Assembly: GCA_937907645.1 (NCBI GenBank) | Contig: CALCWV010000058.1 | Location: forward strand, 1-18,942 | DNA: 18,942 bases | Direction: 5' to 3' | DNA from: an uncultured Clostridia bacterium | Lineage (GTDB): Bacteria > Bacillota > Clostridia > Christensenellales > UBA1242 | In this document: piece by piece, positions 1 through 7,033 of the stretch | Numbering within the stretch: the first letter of the stretch is position 1 | Layout of the letters: every line of letters begins with the position of its first letter | Program-made: the position numbers and the translations under genes | Notes under the pieces: model-generated | What the model was told of the DNA's origin: nothing | The model's database searches: none | The model's input: the letters and a program-made list of their open reading frames with translations, nothing else

Positions 1-1163
1 GTATTTTGGCTGGCGGAGAAGTTGTTTTACATAGATATCCAGATTACACAGATACAGACAATATGTGCAATATTTTGATTTATCTAGGAGCACGAGCAGA
101 GAGACAGGATGATTGTTTATTATTGAATTGCGAAAATCTATCACATTACGATATTCCAACTGAACTTGCTGTCGTTGTAAGGTCGTCTATTTTTGCACTT
201 GGAGCTATTGTCAGCAGATTTAGAAAAGCAAAAGTTGCATATCCTGGGGGATGTGAAATTGGGGCTAGACCGATTGATATACACCTATCTGGACTACGTC
301 AACTTGGAGTAAAAATCGTTGAACGTCATGGATACATTTATTGTGACGGAAAAGATATGCACAGTGCGAATATAGTGCTTGATTTTCCAAGCGTTGGAGC
401 AACCGAAAATCTCATGATGGCAAGTGTGTTGGTTAAGGGTGAAACAGTGCTATACAACTGTGCAAAAGAGCCTGAAATTGTAGACCTTCAAAATTTCCTA
501 AATACGCTCGGAGCGAAGATATCTGGGGCGGGGACAGACAAGATTGTTATCGAAGGTGTAAAGAAACTCCATGGCGGAGAATATACTCCAATTCGAGATA
601 GAATAATTGCAGGGACATATATGATTGCGTGCGCAATGTGCGGGGGAGATGTTACTTTAAAAGGAGTAAATCCTGCGTTTTTACATAGCTTAATTTCAAA
701 AATTGACAAATATGCTTGTCAAATCACTTGTGATTATGATAAAATTAGGGTGCAAAGTAATGGAAAGCCGGTGGCTTTAGGCAAGGTCGAAACAGCAGTT
801 TATCCGGGCTTCCCAACAGACCTTCAGGCACAAATTTTAGCACTTCAAACGATAAGTTCGGGGTCGTGCATGATTGTAGAAAATCTGTTTGAGTCACGTT
901 TCAAACACGTTCCAGAGCTCATTAAAATGGGGGCAAGCATTCATGTCAAAGACCGAATTGCACTTGTCAAAGGTGTAGATAAATTGTTCGGAGCCGATGT
1001 CATGGCGACAGACCTACGTGGAAGCGCAAGTTTGGTCCTAGCGGGACTTGTTGCTGAGGGCTATACAACTTTAAGTTCCACGAAATACATTGATCGTGGA
1101 TATGAGCATATTGAAAGAGAGTTATCTTTACTTGGTGGAGATATTAAAAGGGTGGAAGATTGA
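1..1163 (+). CDS. murA: UDP-N-acetylglucosamine 1-carboxyvinyltransferase (MurA), 5' end cut by window
   Basis: MurA transfers enolpyruvate from PEP to UDP-GlcNAc, the first committed cytoplasmic step of peptidoglycan synthesis. The reading frame is open to the window edge, and about 30-40 N-terminal residues, including the family's KN substrate-binding motif, lie outside. The TTG at position 6 is therefore not the true start. Numbering from that TTG, the catalytic loop GGCEIGARP carries the nucleophilic Cys at residue 83, YPGFPTDLQAQ carries the general-base Asp at 272, and TDLRGSASL carries the conserved Arg at 338, so the enzyme looks intact. Its stop overlaps the TTG start of the next gene by 3-4 bases, suggesting translational coupling to ftsQ/divIB. 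Clostridial division clusters commonly have murA upstream of ftsQ and ftsZ. The identification is firm; which of the two Firmicute paralogues it is cannot be read from the sequence, though position favours the division-cluster copy. Confidence 0.95.
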   Translation, partial: ILAGGEVVLHRYPDYTDTDNMCNILIYLGARAERQDDCLLLNCENLSHYDIPTELAVVVRSSIFALGAIVSRFRKAKVAYPGGCEIGARPIDIHLSGLRQLGVKIVERHGYIYCDGKDMHSANIVLDFPSVGATENLMMASVLVKGETVLYNCAKEPEIVDLQNFLNTLGAKISGAGTDKIVIEGVKKLHGGEYTPIRDRIIAGTYMIACAMCGGDVTLKGVNPAFLHSLISKIDKYACQITCDYDKIRVQSNGKPVALGKVETAVYPGFPTDLQAQILALQTISSGSCMIVENLFESRFKHVPELIKMGASIHVKDRIALVKGVDKLFGADVMATDLRGSASLVLAGLVAEGYTTLSSTKYIDRGYEHIERELSLLGGDIKRVED

Positions 1164-2023
1164 GAAAAAAGCTAGTCATTAGTCTGTCAGTTCTTTTAGG
1201 GTTAGTCGCTATCGCATTAACCCTGTGTTTTACCGTCTTTACTGTAAAGACAATCGATATAGATTTTAGGACAAGCACGGAGATTCAGTGGAACGAAGAA
1301 GAGATAATTGAAAGTGGAAAAATTAAGAAAGGGAAATGCGTGCTATTCTTATCAAAGAAAGGCTTTGTGGAAAACCTAGAAAGAGAAAATCCATATTTAG
1401 AAGTTATCAACATTGAAACAGTTTTCCCTTCAAAACTTGTAATTCACTGTGCTGAAAGAAGAGAGCTGTTTGCTCTGCAGAGGGAAAATCAAATTGTCTA
1501 CTGTGACAAGGACTTAAAAGTTTTAAAAGTAGAAGAGGGAACATTCTCGTCATCGAAGGAAAATCCAATTCTCTTAGAAAATCTTACAATAAAAAATGAA
1601 GTTAAGATCGGAACTTTCTTAAATGTGGAAGAAAAAGGAATTGAAAGATTTTTGTCAAGTATGACGGAAAACTACAAGACTTTTCCACAAACTTTAGGAT
1701 TTTGCAAGAGTATAAAGCTTGAAAGGGTTAACAATAAGCTGAGTAACAAAGATGAAACAAACTTAACACTTACAACCTTTGCTGATAGAGAAATAAAGAT
1801 TTTAAACATTGAAGGAAACCTGTCTCGAAAGTTACAAAAAGCCTTTCAAGCACTTCCTGAGCTTTACGACCTCCTCGTTACCAACGGGGATTACACAAAT
1901 GAAGAAGTTGACAGATGTTCGCTTTTAATTGGAAATCAAATTACTGATGAAAATGAACTATATGTTCATATCTACCTTGATGGAAAGGTCATCGAGAGTG
2001 TAAAAAAGAATAAAAATAAGTAA
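1160..2023 (+). CDS. divIB: Cell division protein FtsQ/DivIB-type (POTRA domain)
   Basis: The protein has 287 residues. A short basic N-terminus (MRKK) is followed by one hydrophobic membrane segment at about residues 5-30. Next comes a region at roughly 30-105 that reads like a POTRA domain (KTIDIDF, a stretch ending in KGKCVLFLSKK, then ETVFPSKLVIHCAERREL), and a poorly conserved C-terminal beta domain. This is the FtsQ/DivIB layout: a bitopic divisome protein whose extracytoplasmic part binds the FtsL/FtsB-type partners and helps control septal wall synthesis. No catalytic residues are expected. The only plausible start is the TTG at 1160, with GGTGG a few bases upstream; it overlaps the murA stop. 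The position between murA and ftsA/ftsZ supports the call more strongly than the low sequence conservation does. The last 17 residues are very lysine- and asparagine-rich. Confidence 0.85.
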   Translation: MRKKLVISLSVLLGLVAIALTLCFTVFTVKTIDIDFRTSTEIQWNEEEIIESGKIKKGKCVLFLSKKGFVENLERENPYLEVINIETVFPSKLVIHCAERRELFALQRENQIVYCDKDLKVLKVEEGTFSSSKENPILLENLTIKNEVKIGTFLNVEEKGIERFLSSMTENYKTFPQTLGFCKSIKLERVNNKLSNKDETNLTLTTFADREIKILNIEGNLSRKLQKAFQALPELYDLLVTNGDYTNEEVDRCSLLIGNQITDENELYVHIYLDGKVIESVKKNKNK

Positions 2024-2059
2024 AAATGTATAAAAATTCATATTTATTCAAAAAAAGTG

Positions 2060-2088
2060 TTGACAAATTGAGTCGATTATAATAAAAT
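2060..2088 (+). promoter_or_regulatory. Sigma-A-type promoter of ftsA
   Basis: A perfect -35 TTGACA (2060-2065) is followed after 17 bp by TAAAAT (2083-2088). A TATAAT also occurs at 2078-2083, but only 12 bp from the -35, so the downstream hexamer is preferred. The first start codon follows about 20 bp later, behind a GGAG ribosome site at 2099-2102. Confidence 0.75.
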
Positions 2089-2108
2089 TATAAAAATTGG
2101 AGTGGGGT

Positions 2109-3239
2109 ATGATGAATAAAAAACAAGCGACAGTTTTAGAGATTGGCTCCTCAAAGCTCAAGGTTCTCGTTGGCAGAGAGGGAATTAACAATACCTTTGA
2201 CATCATTGACAGTGCTGAAACTGAATATGATGGATATTTTGAGGGAGAGTTTGTTGATTTTGACAAACTTAAGTCTGTCCTCGCTGGACTTTTTGACAGC
2301 ATTGACTACATAAAGAAAAAATACAACAAGAAAATTTATGTTGGCTTGCCTGCAGAGTTCGTTGGAGTGGAGAGAGTTGACACTGAGCTCAACTTTGATA
2401 TCAGTAAAAAAATTAGACAAGCTGATATAGACATGCTCTATGCTCAAGCGGCAGAAAAGGTTGCGATGGATGAAATTGAAATCATCTCTACATCCGCAAT
2501 ATCATTCTCAATCGATGATGGCGGAAGAATCCTATCCGATCCAATTGGCAAAAAGGCAAAGAAAATTTGTGCAGAAGTTTCAGTTATTATAGCTGAGAAA
2601 GAAACAATTCAAAAGCTCAATGATCTGTTCTCTGATTTGGACTTTATAGCAGTTGAATATGTAAGTGAAACACTTGCAGAAGCAATGCTTATCATTCCAG
2701 AAGAAGAGAGGGAGCACAAGTGTCTTATGATAGATGTTGGGCATTTGTCTACGTCAGTCTCCTTTGTGAAAGGGAATGGAATCCTTTCTTTAACAGCTTA
2801 TCCGCTTGGCGGAGGTTACATAACTGGAGATTTAACAGAAGAATTTGATTTGAGTTACAAAGAAGCTGAAAAACTTAAGAAACAGATGGTTATCTCAGTT
2901 AAGGGAGACAGGGGGGATTGCTATGACCTCATAACAGACACGGGAGTCAAGAGAATCAAGTTGCAGGAAGCAAACAATGTGGCTATTGACCGCGTTCATG
3001 AGATTGGTAGGGCAATAAATCAATGTATACAGAATTTCTCTGATGAGTTTATCCTCTTCCTTCCAACCTACTTAACTGGAGAAGCGTTGACAAAGCTCAA
3101 AGGAGCAAAAGATTATCTTTCAAAGTGCATTGCAAGAAATATTGTTGTTGGAGCTCCAGATGTTCCGGGAAGAGATAAGCCTGAGTACAGCGTTCCACTA
3201 GGATTACTTAACTACGCACTGAAAGGAAGAGCAGAATAA
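2109..3239 (+). CDS. ftsA: FtsA-like cell division ATPase, lacking the usual membrane-targeting tail
   Basis: This is an actin-fold protein of about 376 residues, directly upstream of ftsZ. FtsA tethers FtsZ to the membrane and recruits later divisome proteins. The N-terminal phosphate-1 loop reads LEIGSSKLKVLVG; the 1C subdomain follows; the phosphate-2 loop is DVGHLSTSV, where family members usually have DIGGGTTD. The adenosine-loop region reads LTGEAL instead of the usual LTGGG. Both substitutions suggest altered nucleotide handling. The protein ends at VPLGLLNYALKGRAE, right after the 2B subdomain. The linker and amphipathic C-terminal helix that attach most FtsA proteins to the membrane are absent. 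ATG 2109 sits 6 bases from GGAG; ATG 2112 is equally possible. The TTG at 2097 is upstream of the ribosome site and was rejected. Gene order makes the family call strong; the detailed function is less certain. Confidence 0.88.
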   Translation: MMNKKQATVLEIGSSKLKVLVGREGINNTFDIIDSAETEYDGYFEGEFVDFDKLKSVLAGLFDSIDYIKKKYNKKIYVGLPAEFVGVERVDTELNFDISKKIRQADIDMLYAQAAEKVAMDEIEIISTSAISFSIDDGGRILSDPIGKKAKKICAEVSVIIAEKETIQKLNDLFSDLDFIAVEYVSETLAEAMLIIPEEEREHKCLMIDVGHLSTSVSFVKGNGILSLTAYPLGGGYITGDLTEEFDLSYKEAEKLKKQMVISVKGDRGDCYDLITDTGVKRIKLQEANNVAIDRVHEIGRAINQCIQNFSDEFILFLPTYLTGEALTKLKGAKDYLSKCIARNIVVGAPDVPGRDKPEYSVPLGLLNYALKGRAE

Positions 3240-3263
3240 TTTGATAAAAAATTTAAAAAACAT

Positions 3264-3292
3264 TTGCTAATTGCTTAGAAATAAGCTATAAT
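3264..3292 (+). promoter_or_regulatory. Sigma-A-type promoter of ftsZ
   Basis: TTGCTA (3264-3269), a 17-bp spacer, then TATAAT (3287-3292). It lies in the 79-bp gap between ftsA and ftsZ, so ftsZ can be transcribed apart from ftsA. Confidence 0.75.
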
Positions 3293-3318
3293 AGTATAGA
3301 ATTGTGAGGAGAGTATTT

Positions 3319-4476
3319 ATGGAAAATAATTTATCATTTGCTAAAATTAAAGTTGTTGGAGTCGGCGGAGGCGGAAACAACGCTGTTAACCGTATGATTG
3401 AAGCTGGTGTTGACACTGCTGATTTTGTTGCAGTAAACACAGATAAACAAGTTTTAGTTATCAACAAAGCACCTGTTCGTTTGCAAATCGGAGAAAGACT
3501 TACAGGTGGTCTTGGAGCAGGAGCTATTCCCGAGATTGGACAAAAAGCCGCAGAGGAAAGCAAAGATTCTATTACAGAAATGTTGCAAGGAACTCACCTT
3601 GTTTTCATTACAGCCGGAATGGGTGGTGGAACAGGAACTGGTGCAGCTCCAGTTATTGCAAAGATTGCTAAAGAATTAGGAATCTTAACTATCGCTGTAG
3701 TTACAAAACCTTTCGCATTTGAAAGCAGACAAAGAGCTATCAATGCAGACAAGGGAATTGCTGAACTTAAAAAATATGTTGACACTTTGGTTATTATTCC
3801 AAATGAAAGATTATTCCAAATCGTTCCAAAGAAAACTCCTATCGTTGAAGCATTTAGATATGCTGATGATGTTTTAAGACAAGGTATCCAAGGAATTTCA
3901 GACCTCGTTGCAAAACCTGGAATGATCAACCTTGACTTCGCCGACGTAAGAACAATCCTTAAGAATAAAGGTATCGCTCACATGGGTATTGGTCTTGGAA
4001 AGGGTGAAAACAGTGCTTTTGACGCTGTTCGTTCAGCTGTTGCAAGCCCATTACTTGAAACATCTATAGAAGGTGCAACAGGATTATTGTTAAATGTAAA
4101 AGGCGGAGCTGATTTAACAATCGACGATGTCTACGAAGTTGCAAACCTTGTTAGAGAAGTTGTTGATCCATCATGCCAAGTTATTTTCGGAAACTGCATT
4201 GATGACAACATGCATGATGAAATTGAAGTTACTCTTATCGCAACAGGATTCCCTGTTCCAGAGGACAAGCCAGAAGAAGAGAAACCAGCAGACGTTGGTG
4301 AATTTGGCAAAAAGAAGGAAGGCCCAAGCTTGAGAGGTCTTGCTGGACTTGCTAAATTAAACGAAGAGCAAGAAAAAGCTGAAGAAGAAAAGAAGCCAGT
4401 TAGAGAAGAGAAACCAGCAGACGTAGACCCAACAATTCCAGCATGGCTTAGACAATTAAGAAATAAGAAAAGATAA
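3319..4476 (+). CDS. ftsZ: Cell division GTPase FtsZ
   Basis: This is the tubulin homologue that polymerises into the cytokinetic Z-ring and, in spore formers, the polar septum. The protein has 385 residues. Conserved N-terminal glycine loop VGVGGGGNNAVNRM is at 13-26, the GTP signature GGGTGTG at 102-108, and the T7 synergy loop NLDFADV at 204-210, with the two acidic residues that activate GTP hydrolysis in the neighbouring subunit. An acidic and lysine-rich linker (about 318-365) leads to the C-terminal peptide IPAWLRQLR, the docking site for FtsA/SepF-type tethers, followed by a basic end. ATG 3319 has AGGAG (3307-3311) 7 bases upstream; the in-frame GTG at 3304 lies before that site and was rejected. 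The gene has its own promoter and ends in a strong hairpin terminator. Nothing looks altered. Confidence 0.98.
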   Translation: MENNLSFAKIKVVGVGGGGNNAVNRMIEAGVDTADFVAVNTDKQVLVINKAPVRLQIGERLTGGLGAGAIPEIGQKAAEESKDSITEMLQGTHLVFITAGMGGGTGTGAAPVIAKIAKELGILTIAVVTKPFAFESRQRAINADKGIAELKKYVDTLVIIPNERLFQIVPKKTPIVEAFRYADDVLRQGIQGISDLVAKPGMINLDFADVRTILKNKGIAHMGIGLGKGENSAFDAVRSAVASPLLETSIEGATGLLLNVKGGADLTIDDVYEVANLVREVVDPSCQVIFGNCIDDNMHDEIEVTLIATGFPVPEDKPEEEKPADVGEFGKKKEGPSLRGLAGLAKLNEEQEKAEEEKKPVREEKPADVDPTIPAWLRQLRNKKR

Positions 4477-4481
4477 TTAGA

Positions 4482-4511
4482 AAAAAAACATGGCAGTCGC
4501 CATGTTTTTTT
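4482..4511 (+). terminator. Terminator after ftsZ, probably bidirectional
   Basis: CATGGC (4489-4494) pairs with GCCATG (4499-4504) around a 4-base AGTC loop. The stem is extended by an A run on the left and T run on the right. With A/T tracts on both sides it can also stop the convergent HTH gene, which ends at 4531. Confidence 0.85.
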
Positions 4512-4530
4512 AATAAGAAAAAGAATTTTA

Positions 4531-4773
4531 TTATTCATATGTTTCGTCATCGTTATTAAAATAATCTCTGTCAAAAAATTCAGATAATGTTATCCCTAAA
4601 CCCGAGCAAACTTTCTTGATAGTTATAATTTTTGGATGTTTACGATCTTTATCCATTAAAGAAAATAATGTTGAAGGAGTCAAATTTGAGATAATAGAAA
4701 GCTGAGTTAAATTAAGATTTCTTTCAACCAAATACTCATTTATTCTAGTTTTAATAGCTTCATCTAATGACAT
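4531..4773 (-). CDS. Small XRE-family helix-turn-helix regulator
   Basis: This 80-residue protein consists almost entirely of a Cro/C1-type DNA-binding domain. The helices can be followed as a first helix (AIKTRINEYLVERN), the turn and recognition region LTQLSIISNLTPSTLFSLM at about 21-40, and the end IKKVCSGLGITLSEFF. It closes with an acidic tail. There is no sensor domain, so it probably acts as a simple repressor. AGGAGGG on the minus strand (4778-4784) lies just upstream of the ATG. The gene is divergent from the SLOG gene, and the 120 bp between them hold three copies of an 18-bp palindrome, the natural operator candidates. It sits between ftsZ and spoIIGA, which are often close neighbours in spore formers, so it is probably an acquired module. 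I could not find a clear sigma-A promoter for it. The fold is certain; the target and ligand are inferred. Confidence 0.88.
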   Translation of the reverse strand: MSLDEAIKTRINEYLVERNLNLTQLSIISNLTPSTLFSLMDKDRKHPKIITIKKVCSGLGITLSEFFDRDYFNNDDETYE

Positions 4774-4797
4774 AAAACCCTCCTATTTATCTTCAAA

Positions 4798-4815
4798 TTT
4801 ACGCTATTACGTAAA
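4798..4815. promoter_or_regulatory. Palindromic operator-like site 1 (TTTACG-N6-CGTAAA)
   Basis: TTTACG CTATTA CGTAAA, an 18-bp inverted repeat with perfect arms. It lies just upstream of the HTH gene, where it could control that gene's own promoter. Confidence 0.75.
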
Positions 4816-4821
4816 AAATAT

Positions 4822-4839
4822 CTTACGCTTGTGCGTAAA
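4822..4839. promoter_or_regulatory. Palindromic operator-like site 2
   Basis: CTTACG CTTGTG CGTAAA, one mismatch from the shared arm sequence. Its centre is 24 bp from site 1 and it ends 3 bp before the -35 of the SLOG promoter. Confidence 0.75.
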
Positions 4840-4842
4840 TGT

Positions 4843-4872
4843 TTGACTTATTGAAGAATTTAATGCTAAAAT
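4843..4872 (+). promoter_or_regulatory. Promoter of the SLOG-family gene
   Basis: TTGACT (4843-4848), an 18-bp spacer, then TAAAAT (4867-4872), preceded by TG one base upstream (an extended -10). The promoter lies between palindrome sites 2 and 3. The expected transcription start, near 4879, falls inside site 3, which gives a leader of only about 15 bases. Confidence 0.7.
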
Positions 4873-4874
4873 AA

Positions 4875-4892
4875 TTTACGTTGGAGCGTAAA
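4875..4892. promoter_or_regulatory. Palindromic operator-like site 3, overlapping the SLOG ribosome site
   Basis: TTTACG TTGGAG CGTAAA, with perfect arms. It ends one base before the ATG at 4894. The six central bases include GGAG (4883-4886), the only ribosome-binding site for that gene, 7 bases from the ATG. The same 18 bp therefore appear to hold the operator, the probable transcription start and the ribosome site. Confidence 0.75.
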
Positions 4893-4893
4893 T

Positions 4894-5328
4894 ATGAGTG
4901 TTTGTTGTTTTATTGGGAAAAGTCGATGTTCTTTTTCTGAAGAAGATATTAAAAGACTAAAAGACACAATAGAAGATTTAATTCATCAAGGGGTAGATAC
5001 TTTTTATAATGGTAAAAAAGGTGATTTTGACTGTGAGTGTGCTAAGGCAGTTTATGATTTGAAGAAAAAGTATAATTTTATAAGGAATATCAAGGTTATA
5101 GCATACTATTCATTTAAAAAAGAAGAAGGGGCAATAGATTATTTGTTTGATGAGAGTTATTATCCAAGTCTAGAAAAAGTCCCTTATAGATATCGATACA
5201 TTGAAAGGAATAAATGGATGATAAGAAATTCAGATTTTTTAATATGTAGAGTAAGTTCGCTCGGAAGTTCGTGCGGAATAAAAGAATATGCTCAAAGAAG
5301 GGAAAATATAACAATAATTGATATCTAA
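4894..5328 (+). CDS. SLOG-family (YpsA/DUF1273-like) predicted ligand-binding protein
   Basis: The 144-residue protein reads as a compact Rossmann-like SLOG domain. Visible elements are an N-terminal strand with CCFIG (4-8), an alpha helix, then a glycine-containing loop NGKKGDFDCECAKAV (39-53) that matches the family's GGxxGxD region. The C-terminal part has RNKWMIRNSDFLI (105-117), then SLGSSCGIKEYAQ (122-134) and a final strand ITIIDI. SLOG domains are predicted to bind nucleotide-type or nucleotide-sugar ligands, and relatives occur in phage-defence and stress systems. No enzyme activity can be assigned here. The first glycine loop is weaker than usual (FIGKSR rather than FTGHR). There are no membrane segments. 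The gene is divergent from an XRE-type regulator and is ringed by palindromes, suggesting tightly repressed expression. It is closed off by its own terminator. The family call is fairly strong; the biological role is unknown. Confidence 0.78.
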   Translation: MSVCCFIGKSRCSFSEEDIKRLKDTIEDLIHQGVDTFYNGKKGDFDCECAKAVYDLKKKYNFIRNIKVIAYYSFKKEEGAIDYLFDESYYPSLEKVPYRYRYIERNKWMIRNSDFLICRVSSLGSSCGIKEYAQRRENITIIDI

Positions 5329-5344
5329 CAAAAATTATTGTTTT

Positions 5345-5377
5345 CGGGCGAGATCGACAGATCTCGTCATTTTTTTG
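5345..5377 (+). terminator. Terminator after the SLOG gene
   Basis: CGAGATC (5349-5355) pairs with GATCTCG (5360-5366) around a GACA loop, followed by a run of seven T. It insulates spoIIGA from the module. The segment ATCGACA (5353-5359) within it also resembles a Spo0A box (6 of 7). Confidence 0.8.
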
Positions 5378-5408
5378 TTAAGGAAAAGTTGGCGGTGGGG
5401 GTTATAAT
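5375..5408 (+). promoter_or_regulatory. Putative spoIIGA promoter with long (22-bp) spacer
   Basis: A perfect TATAAT at 5403-5408 has no -35 at 17 bp. TTGTTA lies at 5375-5380, 22 bp away. The B. subtilis spoIIG promoter is known for this same over-long spacing and depends on Spo0A. TTGTTA is only a 4/6 match and overlaps the terminator T-run, so the -35 is tentative; the -10 is good. Confidence 0.5.
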
Positions 5409-5425
5409 TAGAAAAAGAGGTAATA

Positions 5426-6232
5426 ATGTATTTTGAATATGTTTTAGTTGAAAACTTTATAATAGATTATTTCATTCTTGCCTGCACGGGGAAGCTGCTT
5501 AAAGAAAAAGGGAAGTGGCTCTGGTTAGGAAGTCTTTTGGGAAGTATTATAGCCGTTCTTTGTCCTCTCTTTAACCTCACAATTTGGAGCAGTTTGCTCA
5601 TAAAAATATTTTCATCACTCCTTCTTACGCTTGTTTGTTTTTATAGCAAAAAGTTTAAAAGATTTGCTCTTAATTACATAGTATTTTTGCTTATGACTTT
5701 CGTCTTTGGGGGAGCAGTTGAAGGCCTCAAACAGCTTATCGGAAGCGTTACACTCGAGATAGCCCTAGCTGCAACTTTTGTGCTTTTTATTGCACTAAAA
5801 ATTGTAATAAAGGCGATGAACAGAAAGAAAGTTATTGACAGCTTTTCTGCAGAAGTTTGCATCATTGACGGGGATAAGAGGGTGGAAGAGACGGGATATT
5901 ATGATAGCGGAAATCTGCTCTACGACCCCATAACTTCCCAGCCAATTTGCTTAATCACTCATGAAGTTTTTTGCAAGCTATATGGGGGAGATATTATCAA
6001 TATTTTTTTGAATAAAATCGATGAAAAAAAGCTGAAGAACGGACACTATATCGATGTAAATTCTGCTGTTAAAAAAGGCAAGATGCTTGTCTTTTCGGTC
6101 GATGAAATTATTGTCAGGGATGAAAAGGAAGAGAAGAGGTTTGAGAACGTTTGCTTGGGACTTTCATTTTCAAACTTTGAAAAAGCTATGCACTCAGAAA
6201 TTTTGCTACACTCATCACAACTATGTCACTAG
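5426..6232 (+). CDS. spoIIGA: Sporulation sigma-E processing aspartic protease SpoIIGA
   Basis: SpoIIGA is the mother-cell membrane protease that cuts the pro-sequence from SigE when activated by the forespore signal protein SpoIIR. This 268-residue copy has a hydrophobic N-terminal half with about five membrane segments (residues 5-130). A cytoplasmic protease half carries the catalytic motif YYDSGNLLYDP, with the Asp at residue 160. It is shorter than the B. subtilis protein (about 309 residues), mainly at the C-terminus. AGAGG lies 5 bases before the ATG. The stop overlaps the AGGAGG of sigE, so protease and substrate are translationally coupled, as is usual for this pair. The upstream promoter has spoIIG-like spacing. 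Family and role are well supported by both the motif and the neighbouring sigE. Confidence 0.93.
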   Translation: MYFEYVLVENFIIDYFILACTGKLLKEKGKWLWLGSLLGSIIAVLCPLFNLTIWSSLLIKIFSSLLLTLVCFYSKKFKRFALNYIVFLLMTFVFGGAVEGLKQLIGSVTLEIALAATFVLFIALKIVIKAMNRKKVIDSFSAEVCIIDGDKRVEETGYYDSGNLLYDPITSQPICLITHEVFCKLYGGDIINIFLNKIDEKKLKNGHYIDVNSAVKKGKMLVFSVDEIIVRDEKEEKRFENVCLGLSFSNFEKAMHSEILLHSSQLCH

Positions 6233-6240
6233 GAGGTTTT

Positions 6241-6966
6241 ATGAACAGGTTGTTATTTAAACTAAAGATGTTAATTTTTGGAAAATTTAGGAAACGATTC
6301 TTCTTAAAAGAGGAGAATATCGTTTGCTTTATTTGTGGCAACGAGGCGCTGCCTCTTCCCCTTGAAGACGAAGAAGAACAACTTCTTGTTTTACAGGCAG
6401 AACAGGGCGACGAATATGCACAGGGCAAGTTAGTTGAACACAACCTTCGCTTAGTCGTCTATATCGCCAAAAAGTTTGAGTCCACGGGCATAGAATTTGA
6501 AGACCTGATTTCCATTGGATCTGTGGGACTAATCAAAGCAGTGAAGACATTCAACAATGACAAAAATATCAAACTTGCGACATATGCGTCAAGGTGCATA
6601 GAAAATGAAATCCTTATGCAGCTTAGAAAGAACAGCAAAATTGGAGCAGAAGTCAGCCTTGAAAAGCCGCTCAGCGAGGACGGGGAAGGAAATCAACTTG
6701 TGCTTGCGGATATCATGGCGAACGAAAACGATGAGATAGCAACGAGCATCGAAAGTGCCGCGGAGAAGGATGTAATTTGGCATGTACTAAGCAAGCTTGA
6801 GAAGAGGGAGCAGGAGATTATGATGCTCCGCTTCGGCCTTGAAGGAAGGGATGAACTGACGCAGAAAGAAGTCGCAGACAAGCTTGGAATTAGTCAAAGT
6901 TATATATCAAGAATTGAAAAGAAAATATTAAGTAAAATGAAAAAAGAAATAGTCAAAATTTTATGA
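6241..6966 (+). CDS. sigE: Sporulation sigma factor SigE (pro-sigma-E)
   Basis: This is the early mother-cell sigma factor, 241 residues from ATG 6241. That ATG has AGGAGG at 6231-6236; the in-frame ATG at 6223 lacks a ribosome site and lies inside spoIIGA. The N-terminal 28 or so residues are the amphipathic, basic pro-sequence that holds the protein inactive at the membrane until SpoIIGA cuts it. The following GNEALPLPL aligns with the start of mature SigE. Region 2 is clear (NLRLVVYIAKKFESTGIEFEDLISIG, then IKLATYASRCIENEILM), and region 4 has the helix-turn-helix ending in GISQSYISRIEK. An unusual CFIC at residues 29-32 sits at the expected cleavage site. The spoIIGA-sigE-sigG order is the classical one. 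I see no separate promoter for sigE, so it is read from spoIIGA. Confidence 0.96.
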   Translation: MNRLLFKLKMLIFGKFRKRFFLKEENIVCFICGNEALPLPLEDEEEQLLVLQAEQGDEYAQGKLVEHNLRLVVYIAKKFESTGIEFEDLISIGSVGLIKAVKTFNNDKNIKLATYASRCIENEILMQLRKNSKIGAEVSLEKPLSEDGEGNQLVLADIMANENDEIATSIESAAEKDVIWHVLSKLEKREQEIMMLRFGLEGRDELTQKEVADKLGISQSYISRIEKKILSKMKKEIVKIL

Positions 6967-7033
6967 ATGAATTATTTTACATAAATAAAAACCGTGCATA
7001 TTTGGTCTTTTTTAGCAGAAATATGTCAAAATC

